Below, one piece after another: positions 9,037 to 17,980 of a DNA stretch of 40,013 bases. Positions within the stretch are counted from its first letter, which is position 1; each line of letters begins with the position of its first letter. Under the pieces are notes generated by a model that ran no database searches, was not told the DNA's origin, and was given only the letters and a program-made list of their open reading frames with translations. Source of the stretch: Candidatus Nanopelagicales bacterium (GTDB lineage Bacteria > Actinomycetota > Actinomycetes > S36-B12). Where the stretch lies: assembly GCA_017857175.1 (NCBI GenBank), contig JAFMDS010000017.1:1-40013 (forward strand), given 5' to 3'. Position numbers and translations under genes: made by a program.

Positions 9037-9054
9037 TATACCCTAGGGGGTATA
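9037..9054. promoter_or_regulatory. CsoR-type operator TATACCC-N4-GGGTATA
   Basis: TATACCCTAGGGGGTATA has perfect 7-bp arms and a 4-bp centre, one step longer than the copy beside the csoR-like gene. It starts four bases from the trxA ATG on the minus strand and about 40 bases from the DUF3039 -10 element on the plus strand. Confidence 0.75.
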
Positions 9055-9092
9055 AGTCTTGAGCGTAAAATTGGGGTCACTCGACAGGAATA

Positions 9093-9098
9093 TAGGCT
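9093..9098 (+). promoter_or_regulatory. -10 element TAGGCT for the DUF3039 gene
   Basis: TAGGCT lies six bases before ATG 9105 with no Shine-Dalgarno sequence, again at leaderless spacing. The hexamer is identical to that of the csoR-like gene. Confidence 0.45.
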
Positions 9099-9104
9099 GA
9101 CCAC

Positions 9105-9419
9105 ATGAGTACTCCATTAGATTTCCCAGGCTTGGATGAACCCTCACTGGATGAACCCTCATTGGATAGATCGGGAAGCACGCTCACCAAGGAGCGAGAA
9201 TCGAATTTCGATGATGGAGACCATGAGAAGTTTGCGCATTATGTGGAAAAAGACAAGATCGTGGAAAGCGCCGTAACTGGCTCACCTGTTGAAGCGCTCT
9301 GCGGAAAGAAGTGGATTCCCAATCGCGATCCATCCAAATTCCCCATCTGCCCGGATTGTCAGGCCATCCATGCAGGTCTTTCTAAAGGAAAAGGTTCGGG
9401 CTCAGGCAACGACAAGTAG
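9105..9419 (+). CDS. DUF3039 family protein
   Basis: A 104-residue protein. The core GDHEKFAHYVEKDKIVESAV, then ALCGKKWIPNRDP and CPDC, is the recognisable DUF3039 signature of Actinobacteria. The CGK...CPDC cysteines look like a small zinc ribbon. Function is unknown. The N-terminus holds an in-frame duplication (LDEPSLDEPSLD) caused by a 15-bp tandem repeat, probably in a disordered region. It is divergent from trxA; the CsoR-type site lies between them but nearer trxA. Confidence 0.85.
   Translation: MSTPLDFPGLDEPSLDEPSLDRSGSTLTKERESNFDDGDHEKFAHYVEKDKIVESAVTGSPVEALCGKKWIPNRDPSKFPICPDCQAIHAGLSKGKGSGSGNDK
9133..9167 (+). repeat. 15-bp tandem repeat inside the DUF3039 gene
   Basis: The unit TGGATGAACCCTCAY occurs twice in tandem plus a five-base partial copy. 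It preserves the frame and encodes repeated LDEPS. Such a repeat could vary in copy number among strains without breaking the frame. Confidence 0.8.
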
Positions 9420-9494
9420 TAACGCAATACCGCGTAAACAATTTTCAACGGGGAGTGAAAGAATTCGCCTGCGCAACCCCGCGCAACGAACTAC

Positions 9495-9510
9495 ATTGAT
9501 AGGAATCAAT
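9495..9510 (+). repeat. Inverted repeat ATTGAT-AGGA-ATCAAT before the solute-binding protein gene
   Basis: A perfect 6-bp inverted repeat with the AGGA of the likely ribosome-binding region in its loop, six bases before ATG 9516. It may be an operator or a small hairpin presenting or occluding the ribosome-binding site. The rest of this gap shows nothing recognisable. Confidence 0.4.
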
Positions 9511-9515
9511 AGCTC

Positions 9516-10421
9516 ATGCATAGGAAGTCATTCCGAATAGCAAGTGTCGCTTCAATCGCAGCCGCAGGACTTCTCCTTGCCGGCTGCTCATCAAGCAGCG
9601 ATTCAACAACAGAGACCAGTGCGGCAGAAACAAGCGCAACCGAGTCCGAGAGCGAATCAGCGGTCGCTGATGAGTGCGCGATGGAAAATCTGACCACGAT
9701 GACACCAGGTGTCCTGACAATCGGAACCGATACCCCTGCATATCCGCCATATTTCTCGGATGATGACCCCAGCAACGGCGAGGGCTTTGAGTCAGCAGTG
9801 GCATATGCCGTTGCCAATCAACTGGGATTTGCTCCAGCAGATGTTCAGTGGGAAATTGTGCCTTTCAACTCCTCCTATGCACCCGGTGACAAAAACTTTG
9901 ATTTCGACATCAATCAAATTTCAATCACACCAGAGCGCGCAGAGGTCGTTGACTTCTCCGATGGGTACTACACGGTGAACCAAGCGGTTGTTGCATTCAA
10001 TGACTCCCCAATCGCTGGAGCAACCACAATCACTGAACTCAAGGATGCAAAGCTCGGCGCTCAGGTCGGCACCACCAGCCTTGATTTTGTCACCGAGGTT
10101 GTTCAGCCCACCACTGAACCTTATGTTTTCAATGACACGAATGACGCAAAAAGCGCTCTGCAAAATGGTCAGATTGACGGCATCGTTGTTGACCTTCCCA
10201 CCGCCTACTACGTCACCGCTGTGGAGTTTGATGACAGCAAGATTGTCGGTCAATTTGAAGCTCAGGCCGGTGGCGAGGAATTCGGCATGCTGTTCCAGAA
10301 GGGCAATCCATTGGTCACATGCGTGAACCGTGCGCTTGCGGAGCTTGAGGCATCCGGTGAATTGCAACAAATTCAAGATACCTGGTTGGCTGGAACAACT
10401 GCTCCCTACTTCACCGAATAA
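9516..10421 (+). CDS. Amino-acid ABC transporter substrate-binding lipoprotein
   Basis: A 301-residue protein of the SBP family 3 type. The signal peptide ends in the lipobox LLAGC (Cys24), followed by a Ser/Thr/Glu-rich linker, so it is anchored to the outer face of the membrane. The LTIGTDTPAYPP start, the DFDINQISITPERAEVVDFSDGYY block and the GAQVGTTS segment are typical of polar amino-acid binding proteins. It probably delivers substrate to the permease and ATPase encoded directly downstream. The specific amino acid cannot be told. Confidence 0.93.
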   Translation: MHRKSFRIASVASIAAAGLLLAGCSSSSDSTTETSAAETSATESESESAVADECAMENLTTMTPGVLTIGTDTPAYPPYFSDDDPSNGEGFESAVAYAVANQLGFAPADVQWEIVPFNSSYAPGDKNFDFDINQISITPERAEVVDFSDGYYTVNQAVVAFNDSPIAGATTITELKDAKLGAQVGTTSLDFVTEVVQPTTEPYVFNDTNDAKSALQNGQIDGIVVDLPTAYYVTAVEFDDSKIVGQFEAQAGGEEFGMLFQKGNPLVTCVNRALAELEASGELQQIQDTWLAGTTAPYFTE

Positions 10422-10457
10422 TCAAGAGTCTTAGTTCTCAGTTACTGAGGAATTCAT

Positions 10458-11321
10458 TTGAGTATCCCTGCTCCTGGCGCTGACATGGTCTTCAAAGACC
10501 CAATGCGCCAGGAGCAGTCTCGTAAGAAGGCCAGGCGTGATGCGCTGATTGGCATGGCCAGCTTGATCACTTTCGTTATTGTGTGCGTTGTTCTTGTCAC
10601 CAATAGTTCAGGCTGGTCAACTTTTCAAGAAACTTTTTTTAATGGGGATCAGTTTGTCGAGTCTTTTCCCACATTGCTACAAGCTTTTTGGCTAAATGTT
10701 CGAATATTCTTGATCGCTGAACCCATCATTCTCATCCTCGGGCTCTTAGTCGCCCTCGCGAGAACTTTGCGTGCACCGGTATTTCTTCCATTGCGCATGA
10801 TCGCGACCCTCTATGTTGATGTTTTTCGGGGAGTCCCAACAATTTTGGTGATTTTTCTGCTCGGATTCGGCATGCCCGCACTGCAGCTTCAGGGCGTTCC
10901 GAGTGATGCAATTTTTTGGGGAACAGCAGCATTAGTTCTTTCTTATGGTGCATATGTCGCTGAAGTATTTCGAGCGGGAATTGGCTCGGTTCACCCCAGT
11001 CAAACTATGGCCGCGCGTTCATTGGGCCTTAGCTCGTTCCAGACCAACCGATACGTGGTGTTGCCCCAAGCGATCCGAAACGTCATGCCCCCACTGCTCA
11101 ATGACTTCATCTCTTTGCAAAAGGACACAGCCTTGGTCGCCGTCCTCGGTCCTATTGAGGTGTTGCGTCGAGCCCAGATTGATACCTCATCGAATTTCAA
11201 CTACACGCCCTATGTAGGAGCGGCGCTGATCTTTATTGCGCTGACCATCCCCATGACGCGCTTTGCAGACTGGGTGCAGCGACGTACGGCAAAGAAGCGT
11301 CGAGCGGGGGGTGTGGCCTGA
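10458..11321 (+). CDS. Amino-acid ABC transporter permease
   Basis: A 287-residue inner-membrane permease of the His/Glu/Gln type. After a short basic cytoplasmic N-terminus there are about five membrane segments, and the coupling motif reads AARSLGLSSFQTNRYVVLPQA followed by PLLNDFISLQKDTAL. The start codon is TTG 10458, supported by GAGGAA five bases upstream. The stop overlaps the ATG of the ATPase gene by one base, so the two are coupled. It has a single permease gene, so it probably works as a homodimer. Confidence 0.94.
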   Translation: MSIPAPGADMVFKDPMRQEQSRKKARRDALIGMASLITFVIVCVVLVTNSSGWSTFQETFFNGDQFVESFPTLLQAFWLNVRIFLIAEPIILILGLLVALARTLRAPVFLPLRMIATLYVDVFRGVPTILVIFLLGFGMPALQLQGVPSDAIFWGTAALVLSYGAYVAEVFRAGIGSVHPSQTMAARSLGLSSFQTNRYVVLPQAIRNVMPPLLNDFISLQKDTALVAVLGPIEVLRRAQIDTSSNFNYTPYVGAALIFIALTIPMTRFADWVQRRTAKKRRAGGVA

Positions 11322-12061
11322 TGGCCAACGATTCGTATTTGAACGTTCTGGGTGTGTGGAAGTCATTCGATGGGCATCCTGTGCTTCGCGGAATTGATCT
11401 TGAAGTTCCAGCGCATTCGGCCACAGTGCTTATTGGTGCATCAGGATCAGGCAAGTCCACGCTTCTGCGCTGCGTCAACGGACTAGAAGCGGTTGATGCA
11501 GGGTCAGTGACCATCGATGGTGAACTGGAGGTGACTGACTTCAACACGGATCTTGACGCAGTCCGCCGCAGAGTAGGAATCGTTTTCCAGTCGTACAACC
11601 TCTTTCCGCATATGAAAGTTCTGGACAACATCACCCTGGGACCCGTAAAAGTTTTGAAAAGGAATGTGCGGCAGGCTCGGGATCAAGCCATGGAACTCTT
11701 GAAGCGTTTCGGCCTTGACTCCAAAGCTCAGGATTACCCGGACCGGTTATCAGGTGGGCAGGCGCAAAGGGTCGCAATCGTTCGAGCCCTTGCCATGGAA
11801 CCCGAAATCATGCTGTTCGACGAAATCACGTCGGCGCTCGATCCAATGCTCGTTGGAGAAGTACTCGACTCTGTGCGCGAACTCAGGGACTCAGGAATGA
11901 CGATTGTCATGGCAACACATGAGATGAACTTTGCTCGAGAAGTCGCTGACACCGTGTGCTTTCTTAACAATGGAATTGTGTGGGAGCAGGGTGCTCCGGA
12001 GGAATTATTTGGCAATCCGAAGCAGGCAGAGACAAGAAATTTCCTTTCACGAGTGCGCTGA
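11321..12061 (+). CDS. Amino-acid ABC transporter ATP-binding protein
   Basis: A 246-residue GlnQ/HisP-type ATPase. It has Walker A GASGSGKST, a Q-loop in VFQSYNLFPH, signature LSGGQAQR, Walker B IMLFDEITSALD and the switch His in MATHEM. It is the last gene of the three-gene importer operon; its ATG overlaps the permease stop (TGATG). The DEITS in place of the usual DEPTS is a mild departure sometimes seen in this group. All catalytic positions are intact. Confidence 0.95.
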   Translation: MANDSYLNVLGVWKSFDGHPVLRGIDLEVPAHSATVLIGASGSGKSTLLRCVNGLEAVDAGSVTIDGELEVTDFNTDLDAVRRRVGIVFQSYNLFPHMKVLDNITLGPVKVLKRNVRQARDQAMELLKRFGLDSKAQDYPDRLSGGQAQRVAIVRALAMEPEIMLFDEITSALDPMLVGEVLDSVRELRDSGMTIVMATHEMNFAREVADTVCFLNNGIVWEQGAPEELFGNPKQAETRNFLSRVR

Positions 12062-12149
12062 CATGCCGCGTGTCGCTTGATAGATCTCCCATTTGTCCCA
12101 ATTGCGGTTCTAGTATTGGAAAGTCAGATTCACTTATATGGAGGTAATT

Positions 12150-12722
12150 ATGTCAAGCCAAATGGATGTTGAAGTCGACAACGACTTCCTTGCTGCAGTT
12201 GGTCGCAGCTGGTGGGTGTTGCTCTTCGGCGGGATCATCAGCTTGGGCGTCGGCATTATGGCGCTCGTATGGCCGGGTGCCACAATCATCGTGGTAGCAA
12301 TTCTCTTTGCAATCTACTTGATTGTCTCGGGTATCTTTGAACTTGTTCGTTCTTTCGCACATGGACTCACGGGTGGTACACGCGTGCTGCTTTTGATCAC
12401 CGGCGTGCTTTCCATCATTCTCGGAGTTTTTGCTATTCGCAGTGCCATTAACGCGGCAGAGCTCCTTGCCATCTTCATTGGTATCGCATTCCTGTTCCGC
12501 GGATTTGCAACCCTGTTCCTTGGATTTGATTCACCAGTCGGACGCGGTTGGAACATCTTCTTTGGAATTATCCTGCTGATTGGTGGCATTGTGATTCTGG
12601 TTCAGCCAGCAATTTCACTGGTCACCCTCGCACTTGTTGTGGGAATTTGGCTGGTCATTATCGGAATCTATGAAATCATCGCAGCATTCATGGTGCGTAG
12701 CAGGCTCAAAGCACTGGTTTAA
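12150..12722 (+). CDS. HdeD-family (DUF308) membrane protein
   Basis: A 190-residue protein made of six hydrophobic helices in three similar pairs. The paired pattern (RSWWVLLFGGIISLGVGIMALVWP and later repeats) is typical of HdeD/DUF308 proteins, linked in enterics to acid resistance but of unknown activity here. The true ATG is 12150, with GGAGG five bases upstream; the ORF-track ATG 12138 overlaps the ribosome-binding site. It is monocistronic and followed by a strong terminator. Confidence 0.9.
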   Translation: MSSQMDVEVDNDFLAAVGRSWWVLLFGGIISLGVGIMALVWPGATIIVVAILFAIYLIVSGIFELVRSFAHGLTGGTRVLLLITGVLSIILGVFAIRSAINAAELLAIFIGIAFLFRGFATLFLGFDSPVGRGWNIFFGIILLIGGIVILVQPAISLVTLALVVGIWLVIIGIYEIIAAFMVRSRLKALV

Positions 12723-12750
12723 TCTGCAGTTCGCTTACTAGCACTTTTGA

Positions 12751-12785
12751 GGTGCCCCTCCATGATTATGGAGGGGCACCTTTTT
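12751..12785 (+). terminator. Rho-independent terminator after the HdeD-like gene
   Basis: A perfect 13-bp stem, GGTGCCCCTCCAT/ATGGAGGGGCACC, with a GATT loop, followed by TTTTT. It lies 28 bases after the stop codon and is the clearest intrinsic terminator in the window. Confidence 0.95.
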
Positions 12786-12827
12786 GTATCTGACGCTTCT
12801 CTTTGCCATCGAGTGCTAGATAGTGGT

Positions 12828-12833
12828 TAAGTT
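12828..12833 (+). promoter_or_regulatory. -10 element TAAGTT for the IclR-type gene
   Basis: TAAGTT lies six bases before GTG 12840, with no ribosome-binding site. Leaderless geometry as at other starts. Confidence 0.4.
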
Positions 12834-12839
12834 GGCTCT

Positions 12840-13481
12840 GTGCCAGCGGAAACCTCACAAACACTTGATCGGGGACTTAATGTCCTTGAAATTCTGGCTG
12901 AGCACCCAGAAGGTTTGACCGTCACGGAATTGGGTCACAAGCTCGATGTGGGTCGAACTGTGGTGTATCGCTTGGTCGTGACTCTGGAAAGCCACGGCTT
13001 ATTGCGGCGCTCTGGTGATGGGCGGTGTCGTCTGGGCATGGGACTCTTAACTTTGGCTCGAGTTATTCAGCCACTGGTTCGTGACGCATCAGGCCCCGCA
13101 CTGCGCATGTTGACCGAGGCATTGGGCTGCACTTCCTATCTCTTGATCGCGGACGCAAATGATGGCCTCGTGGCGGTTGTGTCAGAGCCGAATCGTTCTG
13201 ACATGCATGTGGCATTGAGAGTCGGGACACGAACACCGTTGGAGGGGAGCGCGGGAGGCCGCGCCATTTTGGCTGCCCGCACTGCAGCAGGTCGAACTCT
13301 GGACCCAGTTTGGGTCATGGCCAGTCTCGAAGGTGGGACACACGGCATGGCGGTCCCCATCACGGGCGTACCTGGTTTGGAAGCAAGTGTTGGGATTATT
13401 TCCGCCAGGGAGATTCCTGAGGCCGAATATGGACCGAGGTTGGCGCGCAGCGCTGCAGAGATCACCAGAATGCTGAAGTGA
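12840..13481 (+). CDS. IclR-family transcriptional regulator
   Basis: A 213-residue regulator with an N-terminal winged helix-turn-helix (LNVLEILAEHPEGLTVTELGHKLDVGRTVVYRLVVTLESHGLL, quoted only as the span of about residues 14-57). A shortened effector-binding domain follows, with RVGTRTPLEGSAGGRAILA matching the IclR ligand-domain signature. At 213 residues it is shorter than the usual 250 or so. It probably controls a catabolic operon elsewhere, since its immediate neighbours are terminated or read independently. Whether it governs the hydroxyproline-type operon 13 kb away cannot be judged from sequence. Confidence 0.88.
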   Translation: MPAETSQTLDRGLNVLEILAEHPEGLTVTELGHKLDVGRTVVYRLVVTLESHGLLRRSGDGRCRLGMGLLTLARVIQPLVRDASGPALRMLTEALGCTSYLLIADANDGLVAVVSEPNRSDMHVALRVGTRTPLEGSAGGRAILAARTAAGRTLDPVWVMASLEGGTHGMAVPITGVPGLEASVGIISAREIPEAEYGPRLARSAAEITRMLK

Positions 13482-13536
13482 CACGCCCACGTCAGGGCTG
13501 ATTTGAGTCCTAGGACCAGGTGACGCACAATGGGGT

Positions 13537-15363
13537 GTGGCTTCCCCCAGGTATTTTCGTCGACTTTCCATTGGTGCATCAGCCCTCTTGAGCATTTCTC
13601 TAGTTGCTGGCGCGGTTGCTCCTGCAGCAAGTGCAGATAATCCCCCTTCAAAAATCGTGAGCGGCTGGATCCCATACTGGATGTCCTCTCAGAAAATTCC
13701 CACGGGAATAAATAATGCGGTGGCCAATGCTGATTTGTTCACTGATGTTTCCCCATTCTGGTACTCGGCTACGAAAACAAGCGGTGGAAATGTCACCGTG
13801 GGTTTCAATAAAAACTATGGCAGTTCAGCTGCGAATTCCGCATGGGCCGTTGCCCAACTTCGCGCGGCCGGAATCCCCGTTATCCCCTCAATCGCTGATG
13901 CATCTGGAGCCAAGACCATGGCGAAAGTCCTGGCTGATCCTGCCAAGCGAACGGCGCATGTTAATGAGATCGTCAATATTGTGATGTCCAATAATTATGA
14001 CGGCATTGATTTGGATTATGAAGCCTTTGCGTTCTCTGATGGAAGTTCATCATGGAATGCTACAAAACCAAACTGGACCGCATTCGTTCAAGAATTGGGC
14101 AACGCACTTCACGCCCAAGGCAAAAAACTTGTGGTGACCATCCCACCGGCATGCTCAATGGGTGGATCATGCGGCGTCAATACCGGATACCACGTGTACA
14201 ACATGGAAGTAATCGCACCATCTGTCGATTTGATCAGGATCATGGCTTATGACTACAGCGTTTCTGGGGCGGGCCCGATCGCTCCATACAACTGGGTTCG
14301 CAGCATTGTGGCTCATGCGGCTTCGATTACTGACCCTCAAAAAATTCAAATCGGCGTGCCAACCTACGCGCGGTATTGGACCCAGAAAAAATCTGGCGGA
14401 GCACCCAAGTTAACAGGCACATGTCCGAGCAGCTCCAGTTCAGGCGCGCAGAAAGCTGCATACAATTCGCTCACTTCCCGCGGATCTATGACTGAAGTGG
14501 ATATTCCAGCCTTCATCGCGTCTCAGGGAGGCGAGCCGCAATGGGATGACGAAAAGAAGGAGTACTTCTTCGAGTACCAGAAAGTTGTAAATTGGAATGA
14601 CTCGAATGGTGCGAGCCAAACTTGCACTGCATCACGCATCATGTGGTTTCTGGGAGATAGCGGTGTGTTGACACGAACTCAGTTGGTGGGGGAGTTCGGT
14701 ATCAATGCCGCCGCCTACTGGACCATTGGTGGGGAGAATTCCAGTCAGTGGCCATTGATTCGCGCCTATGCACAATCACTCGCCCCGGCAATTCCCGAGG
14801 TCGCCGTGGCTGCTCCGCCAACCATTGTTTTCGGTCAGCCCAGCAGCGTGACAACCTCGGGGCAATTCAATGGAGCGCCAATAATTGGAGCCAATGCAAT
14901 CCTGCAACAAAAATCAGGGGAGAGTTGGATTGACATTGTTGGTGGCTTGACTGGTGAGGATGGCGCAATCGGCCTTCCCATCGCTTTGACGTCGGGTGGA
15001 ACGTTCCGAATAGTCATGGGTGCGACGGCTACATCACCAGAGGTTGTATCCGCGGAGTTCGCCATATCGATTGCCCCAGCAGTGACGGCGAAAGCAAAAA
15101 CAAAGAAAGTGAAAGCTGGCAAGATCCTGAAAGTTTCGTTGATTTCTCGGCCCGGGATTAAAGGGCAGAGGGTGACTTTGCAGGTTCAGCGCGGTGCCAA
15201 GTGGAAGAACGCTGCAATAGCGAAGACTAAAGCCAATGGCAGAGTAGTGATCAAAGACAAGGCGCCCAAAAAGAAGGGTAAATATGTTTATCGGGTTCTC
15301 ACGGCCCAGACCGACGGTGTGCTCGCAGGAGTCTCAAACTCCATAACAATCAAGATTAAGTAG
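13537..15363 (+). CDS. Secreted glycoside hydrolase family 18 protein with C-terminal beta domains
   Basis: A 608-residue exported protein. The signal peptide ends near residue 33 (AASA-DN). The GH18 barrel includes the catalytic DGIDLDYE (155-162, acid Glu162), IMAYDYS and the closing AAYWTIGGE segment. It resembles spore-germination or peptidoglycan-associated GH18 enzymes of the YaaH/YdhD type more than classical chitinases. About 200 C-terminal residues form beta-rich Ig-like modules ending in a Lys-rich stretch that could bind the cell wall. GTG 13537 is the only start before the signal sequence. It converges on the aminotransferase gene with an 8-base overlap. Confidence 0.9.
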   Translation: MASPRYFRRLSIGASALLSISLVAGAVAPAASADNPPSKIVSGWIPYWMSSQKIPTGINNAVANADLFTDVSPFWYSATKTSGGNVTVGFNKNYGSSAANSAWAVAQLRAAGIPVIPSIADASGAKTMAKVLADPAKRTAHVNEIVNIVMSNNYDGIDLDYEAFAFSDGSSSWNATKPNWTAFVQELGNALHAQGKKLVVTIPPACSMGGSCGVNTGYHVYNMEVIAPSVDLIRIMAYDYSVSGAGPIAPYNWVRSIVAHAASITDPQKIQIGVPTYARYWTQKKSGGAPKLTGTCPSSSSSGAQKAAYNSLTSRGSMTEVDIPAFIASQGGEPQWDDEKKEYFFEYQKVVNWNDSNGASQTCTASRIMWFLGDSGVLTRTQLVGEFGINAAAYWTIGGENSSQWPLIRAYAQSLAPAIPEVAVAAPPTIVFGQPSSVTTSGQFNGAPIIGANAILQQKSGESWIDIVGGLTGEDGAIGLPIALTSGGTFRIVMGATATSPEVVSAEFAISIAPAVTAKAKTKKVKAGKILKVSLISRPGIKGQRVTLQVQRGAKWKNAAIAKTKANGRVVIKDKAPKKKGKYVYRVLTAQTDGVLAGVSNSITIKIK

Positions 15364-17068
15364 TAACCGAAAGATCAAACCACCGCAACGAGTCAAAGTC
15401 AGCGCTCACTCCCGTTTCTGAACCCACAAGTATGGGTTCGGGTAATGAACCAAAAAGTTCCCGCGCGGCATCCAGATACTCCTCAAGGGCACTCTCTGGA
15501 GCTTGATCATGTGCAGCTGGATAATTGAGTTGGCCATGTTCGTTGTAGGTAAGCATTGACAAGCGCAACGGAGGCTCCACCGCACCGTCCTTGTGATGCC
15601 AACGACCAGATTGAGCATCGAAACGGTACGAAGGAAGTAATGACCAGCCATGGTCAGCGATCAATTCAACTGCTTGAACAATGTAGGTAAAGACAGCCTC
15701 AGAGATAAAGTAATTGAAATTAACCCGAACCCAGCCTGGCTTGATTCCTTCACAGCCGGTAGAGATTTCCCGTTCGTATTCATGTGATGTATCAAGATCA
15801 ATTCCCAATAGTCGGTGTCCATAGGGACCCGCACATGAACATCCACCCCGCGATTGAATGCCAAAGAGATCATTGAGCACTGCCACGACAAAATTGTGGT
15901 GCAGGTACATGCCACCAGGTTTCTTAATTACAAACGAAACAATACTTAAGCGTTCCGCATCTAGATTTCCCAAGATCTGAATATTGGGGTGTTGTGACCA
16001 GCTGCCAATTGCTCGCTGCACAAGGTCGTGTTCATGTGACCTAATGGTTTCAACACCAACTGCATTTTTCAATTGGAATACAAGTCCCGCTCTAATTGCC
16101 TCGATGATCGCAGGCGTACCACCTTCTTCACGGTGTTCTAGATCTTGCAAGTACAGATGCTCTTCGGCATTGACGTATGCCACTGTGCCACCGCCAACAA
16201 CATCAGGCACCGAGTTGGTGAGAAGATCTTTGCGCACTATGAGGACTCCCGGTGTGCCCGGTCCTCCAATGAATTTGTGCGGTGAAATGAAGACAGCGTC
16301 CTTGTAGGCGCTGGGGTGTGATGAGCAACGTGGGTTCATCTCAATATCGACATAGGGTGCTGCGGCCGCAAAATCCCAAAACGCCAAGGCGCCATATTTG
16401 TGAACCAACTGGGTAACAGCATGTGTATCGCTGATGATTCCCGTGACATTACTTGCGGCGGAGAACGATGCAATGCGTAGAGGTCGATCTTGGTACTTGA
16501 TTAGTTCAGCTTCAAGTTGTTGAACGTCGATGAGGCCATTGGCGTCCTCGCGGATCGTGACGACGTCCGCGATGGACTCTCTCCACGGCAATTCGTTGCT
16601 GTGGTGCTCAAAGGGTCCAATGAACACAACGGGGCGTTCATGTGTAGGTATGTGCTCGAGGAGGCCATATTTCTTGTCCAGGTCCGCGGGGAGCCGAAGG
16701 TTAAGAATCCCGATCAGTTTATTGATTGCCCCCGTGGAACCCGAGCCACAGAAAATCACTCGGGTGGTGTCATCTCCGTTGACGGATTCTTTAATGATTG
16801 AGCGCGCATCTTCGCGCAAACGAGTTGTTTGTAGTCCTGTACCACTGGATTCAGTGTGGGTATTGGCATAACGGGGGAGAACTTCCTGTCGAATAAAGTC
16901 TTCAATGAATCCGACACTGCGCCCACTTGCCGTGTAGTCAGCGTAGGTGACACGGCGAGGGCCAAATGGCCCCCACATGATTTGATCGTCACCGATGACG
17001 CTCTCACGAATTGCCCCAAGGATCTCCGGCTCAGGAAGATCGGAAGCTGCGGGCGGGATCGTGGTCAC
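15356..17068 (-). CDS. Class V aminotransferase, SufS/cysteine-desulfurase-like, long form
   Basis: A 570-residue PLP enzyme. The PLP lysine is Lys265 in [22 protein letters not shown] (154-162) corresponds to the EHHANxxPW motif of SufS, and [13 protein letters not shown] (Cys410/412) supplies a candidate desulfurase cysteine. It is about 150 residues longer than SufS because of a C-terminal extension rich in Trp, His and Pro. No suf or isc genes surround it, so it is probably not the housekeeping enzyme. Substrate unknown. GTG 17068 stands six bases from TAGTCT. It is divergent from clpS. Confidence 0.85.
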   Translation of the reverse strand: MTTIPPAASDLPEPEILGAIRESVIGDDQIMWGPFGPRRVTYADYTASGRSVGFIEDFIRQEVLPRYANTHTESSGTGLQTTRLREDARSIIKESVNGDDTTRVIFCGSGSTGAINKLIGILNLRLPADLDKKYGLLEHIPTHERPVVFIGPFEHHSNELPWRESIADVVTIREDANGLIDVQQLEAELIKYQDRPLRIASFSAASNVTGIISDTHAVTQLVHKYGALAFWDFAAAAPYVDIEMNPRCSSHPSAYKDAVFISPHKFIGGPGTPGVLIVRKDLLTNSVPDVVGGGTVAYVNAEEHLYLQDLEHREEGGTPAIIEAIRAGLVFQLKNAVGVETIRSHEHDLVQRAIGSWSQHPNIQILGNLDAERLSIVSFVIKKPGGMYLHHNFVVAVLNDLFGIQSRGGCSCAGPYGHRLLGIDLDTSHEYEREISTGCEGIKPGWVRVNFNYFISEAVFTYIVQAVELIADHGWSLLPSYRFDAQSGRWHHKDGAVEPPLRLSMLTYNEHGQLNYPAAHDQAPESALEEYLDAARELFGSLPEPILVGSETGVSADFDSLRWFDLSVTT

Positions 17069-17074
17069 TCCATA

Positions 17075-17080
17075 AGACTA
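17075..17080 (-). promoter_or_regulatory. -10 element TAGTCT for the class V aminotransferase
   Basis: On the minus strand TAGTCT is followed by six bases and then GTG 17068, the repeated leaderless spacing. Confidence 0.4.
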
Positions 17081-17139
17081 GTTCATGGAAATTACAAATC
17101 TGGGTCGTTATGCGGTTAGGTACCACCGCCAGCGCATGT

Positions 17140-17145
17140 CACAAT
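17140..17145 (+). promoter_or_regulatory. -10 element CACAAT for clpS
   Basis: CACAAT, five of six matches to TATAAT-like NANNAT, lies six bases before GTG 17152. The intervening GAGGTC could alternatively act as a close ribosome-binding site. Confidence 0.35.
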
Positions 17146-17151
17146 GAGGTC

Positions 17152-17436
17152 GTGACAACGGCCCCTGCGCTCCCTGACGTCGAATGGGACCTCCACACGC
17201 AAACGGATAAGCCGTGGGCGACGACGGTATGGGATGACCCCATCAACCTGATGTCCTATGTCACCTATGTTTTTATGGAGTATTTCAAGTACCCCAAAGA
17301 GCGGGCCGATCACCTCATGCTCCTTGTTCACAATGAGGGTCGTGCTGTTGTTTCCACGGGGACCCGTGAGGAAATGGAGCGTGATGTTGCGGCGCTGCAC
17401 GGATACGGTCTCTGGGCAACATTGGCCAAGGATTGA
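17152..17436 (+). CDS. clpS: ATP-dependent Clp protease adaptor ClpS
   Basis: A 94-residue adaptor that hands N-degron substrates to ClpAP/ClpCP. The [21 protein letters not shown] block carries the conserved Asp-Asp and Asn of the N-degron pocket, and [17 protein letters not shown] and YGLWATL complete the fold. GTG 17152 trims an implausible N-terminal extension in the ORF track. DUF2017 follows after four bases, the usual actinobacterial pairing. Confidence 0.95.
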   Translation: MTTAPALPDVEWDLHTQTDKPWATTVWDDPINLMSYVTYVFMEYFKYPKERADHLMLLVHNEGRAVVSTGTREEMERDVAALHGYGLWATLAKD

Positions 17437-17440
17437 GCAC

Positions 17441-17980
17441 ATGAAAATAGAGCGCGAAGGACCAGGGGTCGTCCTCTCCTTAGAGGAAATTGAGTTCCAC
17501 CTGCTGCGTGACTTGGTCGATCAACTGGTCACGTTGGCCACACCGGACGTGGATTCTGACAAGCAAGAAGACGAACTTGCCATTCTTGTGGGGATCGATT
17601 CTGATGCGAGTAAACCTTCGGATCCTGTCCTGACCAGGCTGTATCCAGATGCCTATCCAGAGGACGCTGAAGCTTCTCTGGAGTTCAGGAGGTTCACAGA
17701 GCGTTCGTTACGCACGGCGAGCATTGATCGAGCAGCGCGAGTGCGTGCCCGTCTCGTTCCCCAACAAGATATATCCCTCGACCAAGAAGGTTGGGCCGAT
17801 TGGGTTGGACTTGTCAATGATTTACGTTTGGCCTTGGGCACTCGGCTGGATATCTCTGAATCCCTTGAGGAGTCAGAAATGGCTGAGGATGATCCAAGGG
17901 CGCCGCTCTTTGACCTGTATGGCTGGCTGACCTGGATGCAGGACACCTTGATCAACGAAGGATATTTCCATGAAGATTAA
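17441..17980 (+). CDS. DUF2017 family protein
   Basis: A 179-residue acidic protein beginning MKIEREGPGVVLSLEEIE. The LLRDLVDQLVTL helix, the LTRLYPDAYPEDAEASLEFRR block and the ending DLYGWLTWMQDTLI are characteristic of DUF2017, which is nearly always next to clpS in Actinobacteria. Function unknown; an auxiliary role in Clp proteolysis is a guess from context. It starts four bases after clpS and overlaps the CysO-like gene by 11 bases, so translation is coupled. Confidence 0.92.
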   Translation: MKIEREGPGVVLSLEEIEFHLLRDLVDQLVTLATPDVDSDKQEDELAILVGIDSDASKPSDPVLTRLYPDAYPEDAEASLEFRRFTERSLRTASIDRAARVRARLVPQQDISLDQEGWADWVGLVNDLRLALGTRLDISESLEESEMAEDDPRAPLFDLYGWLTWMQDTLINEGYFHED

